A stretch of 64,000 bases of DNA, taken from contig NC_092560.1 of NCBI RefSeq assembly GCF_037038585.1, forward strand, positions 61,260,049-61,324,048, in the 5' to 3' direction. Below the pieces are notes generated by a model that searched no databases, had not been told where the DNA came from, and worked only from the letters and a program-made list of their open reading frames with translations. This document shows positions 50,719 through 63,930 of the stretch, one piece after another; position 1 is the stretch's first letter, and every line of letters begins with the position of its first letter. This DNA comes from Patagioenas fasciata (Eukaryota > Chordata > Aves > Columbiformes > Columbidae). A program made the position numbers and the translations under genes.

Positions 50719-53327
50719 GTAGTATAATATTATTTTGTTCTAAATACTTTAAGTGATAACTATGAGATTATATTGATGCTGCAGTTTTATCTTCACTATT
50801 TCTTGTGAAAAAGTTTGTTTTATTTTTTATTGTTTCGAAACTGTATTTTGGTACAAAGGAGAGCCTTGCTTGATGTGTCTTTTTGAGAATGTTTAACCTC
50901 TATAAAGGCTGGTGTTGCTGAAATCTTCTATAACTTATTTAAGTCAATGTTTAACCAGCACTTCAATCTTAATCTGTTATTTAAATATTAGCCGGGGATC
51001 TTTTGGAAAAAAAAGGCAAAAAATAATAGCTTTCCCATAAAATACAGAATGGTCAGATTGTATTTCCTGTCCTTAAATAAAGTCAGCTGTTCTAAAACCA
51101 GGAATTCATTGAGAGACAACATTTCAGGTGATAGCTGACATTGTATTTCACAGTACTTTATCTCCAGCTTTCTTCTTCACAAATGATTTTTCTAGAAAGG
51201 GAAATAATAATTTCAGCTTTTAAATGTAATTGCAGGTCACAGCAAAACTTAACTGCCATGATAAAAGCAAGTTTCTGTTGTTTAAAATTTGTAATTGATA
51301 ATTAAAACTGACAAGACATAATGGACCACCCACAGTGAACATTCAATGTGAGCTTGGGCAAATGCATTATTGGATGACCACTTAAAGAACATTTAGGGTA
51401 CAAATGAAATTCTCTTTTGACAGAATTGCCTACGTGACTTGTTCAGGGGAGGGATTATGCATAAATATTATCATAGTACTCAAAACACCATGCTGCTCAG
51501 AGGCCAAAATTGGCAAAAATCACTTTTTCAAAGTGAGTCAGGAGCCATTTATGACATGAATAGTTGTTACTGAAAATTAACCAAAATAAATTTAAAAAAA
51601 ATAAAAAAAATAAAAAAAAAAACCTTGAAGGAATCAATGATTCCTGTGTGTTTGGTATACTGTAATACCCACTATAGTGGGAGCAAACTGCAGACACTCT
51701 ATCTAGAGTATCACAGATCCTCAACTATAAGCTCTGTTTTCTGTCATCCTCAGCATAACAGACTCCTGAGCAAAAGGAAAACAGGGTTAGGGATTTAAAA
51801 AGGAAACAAAAATCACTGAGCAACAATGTATAGTATGTTATATTTAAATAAAAATAATAAAATATGGGGATAGACAATAAGAGTATTGTCCTTGTTTGTT
51901 TTATTAACCTGATATGATACTGCACAATAAAAATAAAAATGGAAAAGATCTGTTGTACTACAGGATGTGGTTTGGTGCTGTATAGCCTCAAAACAAAACA
52001 AAAATCATTTGAACATTTGTAAGTTTCTTTAATTTTTTGCATGTGTGAGTCAGCTATCTCCACACTAATAACAACCAAATGCTTTAGATTCTTCCTGTAA
52101 GTATTCAAATCCACCTAGTTCATACAGTGGAAAAAATAATGAATTTAAAGCAAGCACATTTGATGAAACAATGAAGGGGTTTAGAAAGAAAAACATGTAC
52201 TCACATATTTAAAGTAAACTTCAGATATGGAAAAATAGTTACATTTTATTTAAGACTTCATTAAAGATATTTCAGGTTATGAAGTCCACTAAAGGTTAGT
52301 AAGCTTGAGTAACAGAAGAATACTAGTGTATTAGCACAACTTTGTAATTCATGCCGCTGATGAAATTGATTGTCTCTATTGACACAATCAGTTTTGTAAT
52401 AACTACTTCAAAGAGTGATCTTGAAACTACTGCTTGAAGACAGCCCCTCTTTTGAAGTATCAAATATCATTATTTACTCTATTAAGTTAGATTGTGAAGC
52501 CAAATTTATCCCCCTAATTTCCTATTAAATTGGAAAAAGGAAAGTACAACACATAACACAAACATTATCTGCTGCAGCTAGTCGGTGTGTGATTATGGAT
52601 GGTATTTTTCAGAATGAGCTCATTGACTAAAACCGTTTCAGTGCAACTACAAATAATAAACACATGCAAAAAAAATAGTTTCCCGTCACCTTATAATACA
52701 GAAATAGAATATGAAAACTTAACTGCTTTTGAACCTAGCAGATTATTATTATTATAGTTATCCTTGCCTGCTCAAATATTTGAACCTCATTTTTAGCTAT
52801 GTAGAAGCTTTCTCAGAATATGTTTTTTGATTTTTCTAATGAAGCACGGTATCAAATACCTGATTTATGTCTTTTCACTCACTAATCCAAGAAAAAATAT
52901 ATAGTATGTCCTCTACCCACCCCAGCTATTTAAAGAAAATAATGCTCCTGTGAAAGGCAAGATAAAGGAACCATGACTAAGACTCAGATAACTGATACAG
53001 GAGCACTCTAAGATACTGCAGTATAAAAGAGGAGAATTTGCTCTCCTGAAAGTCACCACTGGGACCTTTAGTGATGCCACTGTACACTAAGTAGTTAATG
53101 CAGAACACTAACTCATACATTTGAATAAATAGCTATGCTGGTAGTGACGTCAGATATAAATGTCATACCAGCCATTGTCCAAATATGCGTCTATGGAAAT
53201 AGCAATATCTGGGAAAAAAGAAAAACAACAACAAAGTACCCCACTGTATAGTTCTGTGTAAAATATTTAGGGCTCTGATAGCATATAGATAATGTACCAC
53301 AGTGGAAAGAACAGAGTCTGTGCTTAC
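50719..53327. other. FGF10 downstream flank, AT-rich
   Basis: Contains an alternative AATAAA at 51076 and an A-rich (TAAAAAAA-type) tract at 51588-51622. A 129-codon minus-strand frame at 51725-52114 is F/I/L-rich and looks like AT-rich chance. Nothing else recognised. Confidence 0.5.
51076..51081 (+). promoter_or_regulatory. Alternative polyadenylation signal
   Basis: A second AATAAA, in CTTAAATAAAGTCAG, about 2.1 kb after the stop and followed within 10 bases by a short CTGTTCT stretch. It is a plausible distal site if the signal at 50661 is bypassed. Confidence 0.3.
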
Positions 53328-53807
53328 ATCAGGAGGACAGGGAACTGCTGGAGAGAGTCCATTGCAGGGCAACGAAGATGATGAAGGGCGTGGAGCATCT
53401 CCCTTATGAGGAAAGGCTGAGGGAGCTTGGTCTCTTTAGCTTGGAGAAGAGGAGACTGAGGGGTGACCTCATTAATGTTTACAGATAAATGAAGGGTGAA
53501 TGTCACAAGAATGGAGCCAGGCTCTTCCCAGTGACAACCAGTGATAGGACAAGGGGTAATGGATACAAACTGGAACACAAAAGGTTCCATTTAAATTTGA
53601 GAAGAAACTTCTTCCAGTGAGGCTGACAGAACACTGGAACAGGCTGCCCAGGGAGATTGTGGAGTCTCCTTCTCTGGAGACATTCAAAACCCACCTGGAC
53701 ACATTCCTGTGTAACCTCATCTAGGTGTTCCTGCTCTGGCAGGGGGATTGGACTAGATGATCTTTTGAGGTCACTTCCAATCCCTAACATTCTGTGATTC
53801 TGTGATC
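53328..53807 (+). mobile_element. CR1 LINE, 5'-truncated
   Basis: AACTGCTGGAGAGAGTCCAT, then CTTATGAGGAAAGGCTGAGG and GGAACAGGCTGCCCAGGGAG are followed by GGATTGGACTAGATGATC and the tail ATTCTGTGATTCTGTGAT. All are typical CR1 3' blocks in order. Confidence 0.95.
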
Positions 53808-53981
53808 AAAGCTCATGCTCTATCTTGCAGTTATGTAGTAAATGAAGAATCAAGGTATTACAGGTTGTTTATTACTACTGAAATGTAAAACGTGCATACC
53901 TTCAGTGTAGCCATTCATCCAAGCTCCAGATGTACAATTTCTCCATCAAACTTACTCTGTAGCTTGGTTTAAATTATATAT

Positions 53982-54013
53982 ATTTTTTTTTTTTAATTTT
54001 TTTTTTTTTTTTT
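53982..54013. repeat. T-rich tract
   Basis: T12, AA, T17 interrupted only once. Confidence 0.9.
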
Positions 54014-54629
54014 AATCATGAAATGTGTACTAATTCCCCTACTGAACTTCTAACCCTTTCATTTGCTAACAGCCTTCACAGAAATCTGGGAGAAGGTCGA
54101 ACACTGGTCTACACTTGAGTCTGCACTTTTTTTCTAGCTATAAATAGATGAAAAAACACATTGCATTCAACGTTGTACATGCAGGAACTTGCCTTATTCA
54201 GTGAGGTGTGTTCGAGTGGGATAAAAATTTAATCTCTCCAACCTATTATTTTAATAGTGTCCAGCTAATTTGTGCACTCTATTGAATTAGAGATACTCTT
54301 GAAGTCTCACTTCCCCAAGTTTCTAAAATGTATATCACAAAACTGTATGAGCACTTTAGCCTTTTCTTTTAGCTCTTCATTTATTTTAGCAAGTTGAGAC
54401 AGCCCTCAGAAAAGGAACTGCCTTATCAGGACCCTGTACATAAAATGTAAAATTATTTCCAAATTGTACTGAAATAGTCCACTTAGGACAATCAAAATGT
54501 CTTGAGCTTGGTCTTATAGTATCGCATCAGTAGGCTTCAGATGTAATTAAGTACCTGAAAAAGCTATTTTATTATACTCAATTGTAGAGAGACTACTGCA
54601 GGAACAGCAGCATCTTGGAGGAAGAAAAA

Positions 54630-54653
54630 ACAACAATAACAACAACAACAACA
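54630..54653 (+). repeat. (AAC)n microsatellite at a CR1 end
   Basis: CAACAATAACAACAACAACA directly abuts the 3' end of the following minus-strand CR1. Confidence 0.85.
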
Positions 54654-54654
54654 G

Positions 54655-56562
54655 TAGAATCATAGAATAGTTTGGGTTGGAAAGGACCTTCAAAGGTCAT
54701 CCTGTCCAACCCCCCTGCCATGAGCAGGAACATCTTCAACTAGATCAGGTTGCTCAGAGCCCCATCCAGCCTGGTCTTGAATGTCTCCAGGGGTGAGGCA
54801 TCTGCCATTTCTGTGGGCAACCTGTTCCAGTATTTTACCATCCTCATTGTAAAAGATTTCTTCCTTTTGTCTAGCCTGAATCTACTGTCTTGTTATTTCA
54901 AACTATTATCCCTTGTCCTACCGCAACAGGCCCTGCTAAACAGTCTGTCCCATCTTTCTTATACATACTGAAAGACCACAATAAGGTCTCCCTGGAGCCT
55001 TGTCTTCTCCAGGTTGAATAACCCCAACTCTCTGAACCTGTCCTCACAGTAAAACTGTTTCATCCTTCTGATCCTTTTGTGGTCTCCTCAGATTCCCTTC
55101 CAACAGGTCCATGTCTTTCCTGTGCTGATGGCTCCAGAGCTGGTCACAGGACTCGAGGTGGGGTCTCACCAGGGCGGAGCAGAGGGGCAGAATCACATCC
55201 ATTGAACTGCTGGACACTCCTTTTGATGCAGTCCAAGATAGAATTGGCCTTCTGGGCTGCAAGTGCATATTTCTGACTCATGTCCAGTCTTTCACTCACC
55301 AGAACCCCCAAGTCCTTCTCTGCAGGGCTGCTCTCAATCCCTTCATCCCCCAGCCTGTATTGATACCAGGGGTTGCCCTCATCCAGGTACAGGACCTTGC
55401 ACCTGGCTTTGTTAAACCTTGTGATGTTCACACCGGTCCGCTTCTCAACCTTGTCCAGGTCCCTCTGGATGGCATCCCATCTCTCAGGTGTGTCAGCTAC
55501 ACAGCTCAGCGTGTTGTCATCTGCAAGCATGCTGAGGGTGTATTTGATCCTAATGTCTCCGTCATTGATTAAGATAATTAAAAAGTACAGGTCCCAGTGC
55601 CGACCCCTGAGGGACACTACTTGTCATCAGTGTCCATCCCAACATTGAGCCATCGACCACTACTCTCTAGGTGCAACCATCCAGCTGTTTCCTCATCCAC
55701 CAAACAGTCCACCCGTCAAATCCGTACCTCCCCAGTTTAGAGAGAAGGAAGTTGTGCAGGACCATGTCAAAGGCTTTAGAGAAGTCCAGGTAGATGAAAC
55801 CCATAGCGCTTCATTTGTCCACTGATGTAGTTATTCCATTGTAAAAGGCCACTAGCTTGTTCAGGCAGGACTGGCTCTTGGTGAAGCCATGCTTGCTGTC
55901 TCAAATCACCTCCCTGCTCTCCATGCACCTTAGAATAGCTTCTAGGAGGATCTGCTCCATGATTTTCCCAGGCAGAGAAGTGAGGCTGACAGGTCGGTAG
56001 CTCCTGGGGCCCTCCTTCCTACCCTACCCTTTGTGGAAATTGGTGTGATGTTTGGCTTTTTCCAGTCACCAGGGATTTCACCCGACAATGCGTCCACCCC
56101 TCCTTTCTTGCCTACCCCTTCTGAACAACCTGTCATTATCAATAGCTGCACTCCAATCATGGGATTCATCCCATCAAGTTTTAGTAATGGCAACTAGGTC
56201 ACAGCTTCCTAGCAGCCCAGTGGCTTCCAGCTCCTCCTGTTTGTTGCCCATGCTGCGAGCATTGTTGTAGACGCTCTTCAGCTGGGCTGGGGACTCTGTT
56301 ACCTTCTTAGAGGAACACCCCTTAATTCCTCAGATGTATTTCACCAGTATTCCTTTGTTGGCTCCTATTACCACAGGAGCCCTGGCTCACCTCCATGAGA
56401 CTGCAGGTGTGCTCCAGTGGACCCAGCAGGTCTCAGAACAACAGGCTGAGGGTCCTCACTTGCAGCCCATCCCTCTAACCTTGGTGTGTCATCCTAAGGC
56501 TTTCAGGCGTGAGCCTGATGTTTATCTTCCTCACTCTTCAAGTCTAATTTAAACCTGGAGTA
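54655..56562 (-). mobile_element. CR1 LINE with decayed reverse transcriptase
   Basis: Minus-strand CR1 of about 1.9 kb. From the plus-strand left: tail octamers (AGAATCATAGAATAGTTTGG), 3' UTR, then reverse-transcriptase sequence. A frame at 55617-55144 reads [20 protein letters not shown], where the catalytic box is normally FADD. Around 55800-55757 the frame reads [16 protein letters not shown], a hallmark CR1 motif. Near 56085 it jumps from the start of the endonuclease (RRGRQERRGG) directly to PGDWKKPNITPI of the reverse transcriptase, so the rest of the endonuclease and the first RT part are deleted. Stops and frameshifts are frequent; the element is dead. Confidence 0.93.
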
Positions 56563-56840
56563 CAGAATGCTGCATCAATGGTGTCCCCCTGATTGGGCAG
56601 CCTGTAGTAGACACCAACCACAAGGTTTCCTTTGTTGCCCGGTCTCTGATTTTTGCCCATAAGCTTTCAACTTACTTGTGGCTATACTTCAGAGATAGCT
56701 CTTCACACCCTATCCATCTTTTGACGTAGAGAGCAACCCGTCCACCCTTCCTTCCTTGCCTGTCTCTTCTGAACAGCCTGTAGCCACTAATCGCCACACT
56801 CCAGTCATTGGATCTGTCCCACCAAGTTTAATAAACACCT
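56563..56840 (-). mobile_element. Second CR1 endonuclease fragment, same orientation
   Basis: Minus-strand translation gives SNDWSVAISGYRLFRRDRQG, RKGGRVALYVKRW and EELSLKYSHK, the amino-terminal CR1 endonuclease segment. The neighbouring CR1 to the left carries an equivalent segment (SHDWSAAIDNDRLFRRGRQE), so this is an extra copy. It is either a separate insertion or a duplication within a rearranged element. Confidence 0.8.
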
Positions 56841-58554
56841 TTTAGATGTTAGGATCAAAAACCTTGGACCTTTTTAAAAAATATTTCTATTAAATCACAA
56901 TAAAAAGTGAAGGCATTGAGTGTAAATAAAAATCACAGTGCAAGTATTGACATGAGGTATTCTAAATTTTCACTAAAAATAAGAGTTTAAAAACCACATT
57001 CTTCATTTAATCTTTTTAAGAATGTAGTTTTCAGTTTACTTTTATACTGCTAACTATAGTATGTGCAATATATTTCCTGTCCAGTTACAGTAATTCCCTA
57101 TGATTTTTTCCTTAAGATTCATAAATGGTTCACTGAGGGAGCTTGCACAACTGATGTCTGCAGTACACTGTCATTAGTGCCACAAACATAAGACTCATAT
57201 TTCTAGTTCCATGTAGAACGTGACACAGAGATCCAGTGATACTGCAGTGTTTTGATAAGCTTGGCTCACTTGAAACTACCCATAAAGTTACTAGTAAACA
57301 TACAATTTAGGTTAAAAAGTTAAATATGCATTTTGGGGATAACTTGGCTATTATAACAACCACCATGCACAAGATACATTGCAAATTAAAATTTATTTTT
57401 CTCTTTCTCTTTTCATGGTTTACTCAAGGAAAGCGAAAAAGAAGGAAAGGATGTGATTGTTATTATTCTTATTTACAGTCTTCATTGCTTTTCTTAATTA
57501 GTAGTCAGTATATGACCTATGCTGGTCTTTGACTGAATCTTATTTCAGTGATGAAATAGAATAGAGGCATCACCAATCTCTTAACACAAAGTGTCAGCCT
57601 CTGTCTCTTCCTTATGGTCAGCCAGTTTGACTTACTGAGTGCTACTGATATAGCATACAGTTTATGTTCACTTAAATACAAATTAAGCTAAAAGATTCCA
57701 GCTTTGCAGAAGAGATATGACTTTGCTTATCCTATTAAATGAGTACTGTATCCTTTGCCTGACAGAGATGGGTAAGATTTAATTAATTTCTTTTTATAAC
57801 TGATTGCTTCTTAAATGTTTTGTGTTGAATGATAGTGTGAGAGAAAACGCTTGCTGATAGCCATAATCGTTACACTTCTATGGTAATTGCGAGATACGAT
57901 ATCAGGACAGTTAAAAGACCTCAATACAAAATCCTGCAGCAAGGTTCAGCCTCTGTTCTTACTGAAAGCCACCACTGAGTTGTAAATGAATGCCTGGGCC
58001 TCCATGTCCAGGTTGAGGGTGTCAGCTTTCCAGAAGCTATGGCAGGTCCTTTGCTTCACTGAATACTCTGGCATCTTAACTATTCTCCACATTAAAGTCA
58101 CAAAAAAATTTACTCTGAATACATGTACAGCTATAGAACATGAGGCAAATTCTCTTTAGAGTCAGAAAGTGACAGTGAACAAATTTGTGCCACGGCCAGC
58201 AATTGTGTGTTTCTTCCCCTCCACTCTTATACCATTTTCCCTGAACTTGGTGTCTGACTCCTGATGCAAATACATTTTTCCCTCATTGCACTTGAAATGC
58301 AATGCCGCATGAAGTTTCTAACACCACGTCCTATGAATACCAAGTGCTAAGGATGAAATCAAGTGAAAATTGTCAGGTGGCATCTTGCAAATACAACCAC
58401 TACTGAAAACTTCCTGTGACACACAGGACGAGATTTAAGAACAAACAGCTCCTCAGCACTTACATGATAGGTATTCAGCTTGGGTTTAAGGCTCACAAAT
58501 ATTAGATTTTCCCCAAACTTGTCATTTATTATGCCTCAAATTACTTCAGTGAAT
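56841..58554. other. Downstream flank, AT-rich
   Basis: No repeat ends or gene recognised. The short frame at 57326 has no family resemblance. Confidence 0.5.
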
Positions 58555-59012
58555 TTTGGAAAGGCTGGAGAGTGTCCAGAGAAGGCCATAACAATGAACA
58601 AAGGACTGGGAAGCTGTCATAGGAGGAAAGGCTGCAAGAAGTAGGCCTGTTCAGCCTTGAGAGAAGAAGGCTTCGGAGAGAACTCATCATGATGTTCTGG
58701 TACTTAAAGGGTGGCTAAAAAGAAGATGGAAACTCCCATTTTACAAGGAGTCACATGGAAAAGTTGAGAGGCAATGGGTACAAATTACTCATGGGGAGAT
58801 TCCAATTTGACACCAGAGGGAAATCTTTCATGATAAGATCAACCACTGGAATAATCTCCCCAGGGAAGTGGTGGATTCCCCAGCATTGAACAGTTTTAAG
58901 ACTCAGCTGGACAGGATGCTGGGCCCTCTTGTCTAGACTGTGCTTTTGCCAAGAAAGTTTGGACCCGTTGATCCTTGTGGGCCCTCCCAGCCTGTCATCC
59001 TATGATCCTCTG
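58555..59012 (+). mobile_element. CR1 LINE, 5'-truncated, moderately old
   Basis: AAAGGCTGGAGAGTGTCCAG, then GGAGGAAAGGCTGCAAGAAG, TTCAGCCTTGAGAGAAGAAG, ATAATCTCCCCAGGGAAGTG and a tail CATCCTATGATCCTCTGG in normal CR1 order. Divergence is higher than in the copy at 53328. Confidence 0.9.
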
Positions 59013-59599
59013 GTAAGCAGTACTGCAGTAGCTGGGTATGCCCGGCAGCATTGAGACTGACTGCAGGTACCTGTCATTTGTGAAACATAGACGAGGCACA
59101 TACTACATATTTCAGGAAGCCAGACCCTCAGCTTCTACTCTACATGTGATATCTGTGACCAAGAATATCAAGATACTGTGGCACTACATAACAATAACTT
59201 AAACATTTCTGCCCCAAATATTTATATTAGATTACTAAATCAAATTGCAATGAAAGATGTATTCAGTAACAAATTCTGCAGAATAAACCTGGATTAATAA
59301 TCCTAGAGATTTACCTCTTTTCAAAAGCTATGTTTGTGACTGTCATATGACAGCATTTCCATATCATCCTGTACATCTAGCATCATCTGACTTTGAGATG
59401 GAACTGCTACTACTGAGGAAGCTGTCCTATTTCCATTTCAAATATGTTTAGACCAACCAAAACTGTTTGTCTTGATTTTTGATACATGTCCAGTTGGGCT
59501 ATTCTGTTGGGTTGATAAATTTTAAAAAATCCCTATTTTCACAACAGATATTTTAAAAACAAAATTATCAAACTGAAGTGAGGGAAATTTAAGTTTAAA

Positions 59600-59793
59600 T
59601 ATTTGGAGAAACCTTCTTAACACTAAGAGTTCTGAAGTAAATTGATTAGGATAATTGCACAACTTTCTTTCTGGGTTCTAAGTAAGCAAGAGTGATCAGG
59701 AATGGTTTGCTTTGTTTATTCTGTCAGAGACAGGAGGATGGACTAGCTCTCTTCTAAGATCCCTTATAGCAATATTTTCCATGATTCTATGAA
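59600..59793 (+). mobile_element. Old CR1 3' end
   Basis: GAAACCTTCTTAACACTAAG is followed, after degraded sequence, by GAGGATGGACTAGCTCTCTT and the tail CCATGATTCTATGA. Confidence 0.7.
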
Positions 59794-62700
59794 ACGTCAG
59801 CTGAATCTATATAGAACACTACGCAGTCAGCTGAAATTAGAACTTTCAATTATTACCAACAGGTTCAAACTCAAGGCAGTAACATGTAGAGATCCTATAA
59901 AAAAAATTCCCAGAGCCATTCAGTTCCCCCATTGCACGTATTACTTTACACAAGTGTGTTGCAGTGATGAAGAGGAAAGAGGCTTAAGTAGCTAAAATCT
60001 TTCTAATTAAAAGAAATCAGAATGACTAAAAGCAGCCCAAGTGTAATTTTTTTCAGCAGAGCACGAACTGTTCCAGGAAACATCAGCAAGATGGTATTTG
60101 GTCCGTTTTTACTATTATAGAGAGATGCAATCTGGGTCTGACTCAAGCTTCCATTGCACACTGATTGCAGGAAATGAGACTGACCCAAGCAGTTACAATG
60201 TGGAAAGGTCAGCACCCACCTCCTCTTGACATTTAGTAACTTGCAGAAAAAGCAGCAGATAATTCTCAGAGGCAATTGATGTATTTTTCAGTGGTCCTTT
60301 CAAGAATAATGCTACAGTGAATAAACCTCTCCATTAACCCACTCTTCTTCAAAATGTGCTATGTCCTAGCATTGGTTGACTGTGAATACTGTGCAAGAAC
60401 CTTTACATATTTCAGCTATCACTAACAGCACTGTAAATTAACCAGTAAATCAATTTGTTCTATTTAATGCATTTGTTTTAATGTGATGGCACCCAAATAA
60501 TTTATAGTGTTCATTTTATGTTTATTTTCTTTTCTTCATTTTCAAAGTGAGCGTGGTAGTTGACCAAATGATAGACTGACCCTGCATTATGTAGAGCCTT
60601 CTATATTGATGACGGCTCAGCCACTCGCAGTTTCTTCTTTGCACACTGTATGACCATTTTGAATAAGCCCTGAAAATAAGGACTTATTCTAGGGAAGAGG
60701 GCAAAATACACAGTATTCGTGACTATTCTGTTACTGCTTAGACTCTGCAAGCGTGGCAAAGATTCAGCATAAATAAAATACAGGAAGAAGAGGGTAAAAT
60801 TATTCTTCCAGTTAATTATAGTACTAAGAAGATATGGATATATCATAAAATATATAGTATGCTGCACAACTTAGACTCAATTTTCTTAAAATAACTATGT
60901 TAATGTATATAACATATAACAATATTTATATCCAGTAGTCACAAATACCATGCACATGCACACAGACTTACACCACTGGCAGTTTCCTGCCAAACTCATC
61001 ATGTTGTTTTCATTTTTTTTCACTCCACAGATGCACCAATGTTATCCCCTGCTGTTGCTTCTCTAACCTAGGTAGCAAGTTAGCTCAATCAGCATTCTTC
61101 AAAGATAATGCCCATCTCTAAAGTTCACAGCTTTTACAAATCCAGGCAGAGGCAACGATCACAACTAGTATAATGAGACCAATACATCATATAAGGCATA
61201 TCAAAGAAAGTCTCGATGAAGCCGTTCTCTTTAAGTGTGGCCAAAGATAGAAAGACCATGAAAAGGTGCCCAGCCCTGTGTCAGAAGAATGATTTTAGCA
61301 GCTGTGTCCTTAATACTCATAATAAGAGGACCCAGCACAGTTGGCATCCAAGCCAAACAGCAATAGAAGATAATTGTTAAAGTATGTGACCATGGTAGTA
61401 TTCTCAGAACAAGGCACATCTTTCTCACTTAATAGATTCAGGAAGGAATTAGAGGTAAATTGATATTTACCTGTTTGAAATACAGTCTCTAAACAGGACT
61501 TGTTTTAATTTGGAAAAAAATGTTACTGATAAAAACATAGTAATCATGCGAATGCAGCTGTGCTTTGGAAGAAAATATTATATGTATTTCAGAAGAACAT
61601 AAGATGAACCTTACCAATGCACTGTAATGACCAACATAAAAGCTCAGTCCTGTTCAGAAGTGGCATGATCAACTGTAGGAACCAAGAGCTGCAGGAAGGG
61701 GAGGAAGGATAGATCTGGACCTACACCTCTAGTTGCTTCTTCTTTAAATAAATAGCTCAGAGCTATATTACCTGAGAATAAAAGGAATTTGTATCAGCAT
61801 TGTAGAGCAAGATTAGAGCCTTAATCTCTACTTAAAAGGTATGCCCTAACTGTAGCAAGGTGATATAAGTTTTGTGCACAAGGGATCAGTGCAATAAATT
61901 GCTGGGCAAGGATACATTTCATATCACAAAAGCAACAGAAGAATTTAAATGTGGCTAGACCAGTAAGCACTGCAGTGGAAACAAGGAGTACTGGGAAGAA
62001 TGAGTTAAGTTAACTTTGCAGAACCTCACAGAAAAGGTTCCATTTAAGCTTTGGGCAGTGCCTGAGCCTGAGGGAGAAGTTCAAATTTTCTTCAAATCTA
62101 CTCTTAGAACCAAGTTGCTATTTGGTTCTAATTATTAAATGAAATGTGATTTTTGTTTGTTTCAGTTCCTCCAAGATTGTCTGTGTTGTAAACATTTACT
62201 GGTAACATTATTGTGTTTTATGTAAATATGCAGAATTTTCTTAACTTGAGCCAGATCACATTTAAAACAAGTACTATGTAACAAGGACAGCCCTAATTAA
62301 ACAGAGGACAGCTGGCAGTACTATTGCAATACATAGAAATCTTGTGCTGTTTCCTGTCTTATTTTATTGAGCATGAAATCCACAACAGATTTCTTGCCAC
62401 CTAGGTAGAACTCAACAAGACACACTCTCGCTCTTATTCTTTCCTGCAAATGCATAGAGCTGGCACTGTACGGAGCCACAGCATTGACCGTGGGACTACG
62501 CAGCAGTCTGTGTTTACCCAGGCACATTATACAGTGCCCATTCCAGCCCAGGTGATTCTACAGAGGACACTGAGACAGTTTAGCATGCATGGTAAACCAG
62601 ATTTCCACCACTGAACATGCTTTAGAAAATCCATTAGAGAAGAAGTTCTTCACTTTGGCAGCTGTTCTTGGTTGCCACACAACATCACACTTTACTCTTT

Positions 62701-63774
62701 GAAAGAATGGCAACATAAAGCAAGAATGGAAGTGGTTTACACAGTGGAAAGAGGACAAATAAAGCTAACGTAGTCAGTGTTTTATATGACACGTTCAGGT
62801 AAGGATTCCACTCTGCTCTAAGTATTGCTTCCTACAAAGACAAATATAAGCAAGAAGAGAGAAGGAATCAGAAAAATTAAGGAAGTCAAGACACAAGTAG
62901 AAAATGCAGGAATCTGGCAATCTGGCTGCACTGTGGGCTGGCAGACCTGGGTTGGTGCAATTATCTGTGTTTTAATATACTATCTGCAGTGATCAGAACT
63001 CCATCAGTACAAGAAATGATCTAGACATACACTGCAAACACTGTTTAGTGAGCTGTTTAGTGACCTATTGTGCCTTCAATCATGACTATTTATTTGACCA
63101 ATACTTTTATGCATATATTCAGATATAAAAGCTTTCTGTAATTGCTCTTGTAAACAAGAAAATTACCTTGTTCATCTTGCTCTCATGTACCCAAAGAACA
63201 TGAAACCAGGAAGGAAGATCACTTCATCTTCACAAATTTCCCTGTTGTAGCTATCTTTAGCTCAAATAGCTTATAGCTGACTACAGGCTAATTTGTGTTT
63301 GACTAAGGCATATGCTCTTGAAAATTATATTATCTTGACAGGCTTATCTGAAGGCAGAATGAGTCCAGTTCTGTGCCAGTTATGTAGTTTATTTTAAAAC
63401 TGTGTTTATCTGCTAAGCTGTGTTTATATGAATCTTAGTTTCAATTCTACCTTTTTCCACTGGAGCTAAAAGACCACAATAACCAGTGTTTTGCTCCCTG
63501 TGATGATCCAACATCAGGTCACTCTCAACATTTCTGAACAGGTGGAATTCTTTCAGTTGCTCAACATAAGGTGCATCATTCCTTCTCTGATAATGCTAAA
63601 GACTCTTTTTTGTGTGGCAGTTTCTATAGTGACTACTGTAGCCTACCAAGAAGAAGCAAATCAAAAAGTTCTAGGTTTATCAGCCCTACTCATAAGTCTG
63701 AGGATGAGACTAGTTTACCTTTTGCAATAGAATCCTTTTTCATGGAATTTGGTTGTACTGATGTGTAAGAAGCT
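59794..63774. other. Downstream flank, unique AT-rich
   Basis: No gene, LTR or CR1 end recognised. Short minus-strand frames at 60003, 60601, 61231, 62321 and 62558 lack recognised motifs. A small direct repeat, CTGTTTAGTGA, occurs twice at about 63041-63063. Confidence 0.5.
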
Positions 63775-63930
63775 TATGTTTATGTCCAGGTCATTGATTA
63801 AAATACTGAATATAATCAGGCCTAATATGCTCACTTCTGGAACTCCTGTCTAAACTCTCTTTTCAGTTGGTCTTCTCTGATTACTATTTTTTGACAATTG
63901 ATATATCATTTAACATGTATTTTGGTACTA
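63775..63930 (-). mobile_element. Old CR1/L3-like fragment
   Basis: TGTCCAGGTCATTGATTAAA, then ATACTGAATATAATCAGGCC and GCTCACTTCTGGAACTCCTG match the reversed CR1-superfamily segment that normally reads TCCAGGTCATTTATGAATA...GGACCCAG...CCCTGCGGAACTCC. It is heavily decayed, may extend slightly beyond either limit, and runs close to the window edge. Confidence 0.6.

Noticed and set aside
51725..52114. 129-codon minus-strand open frame
   Set aside because: Translation is dominated by F, I, L, Y and S from AT-rich DNA; no recognisable pattern, so treated as chance.
55144..55617. 157-codon minus-strand open frame as a host gene
   Set aside because: It is the decayed reverse transcriptase of a CR1 element ([15 protein letters not shown]).
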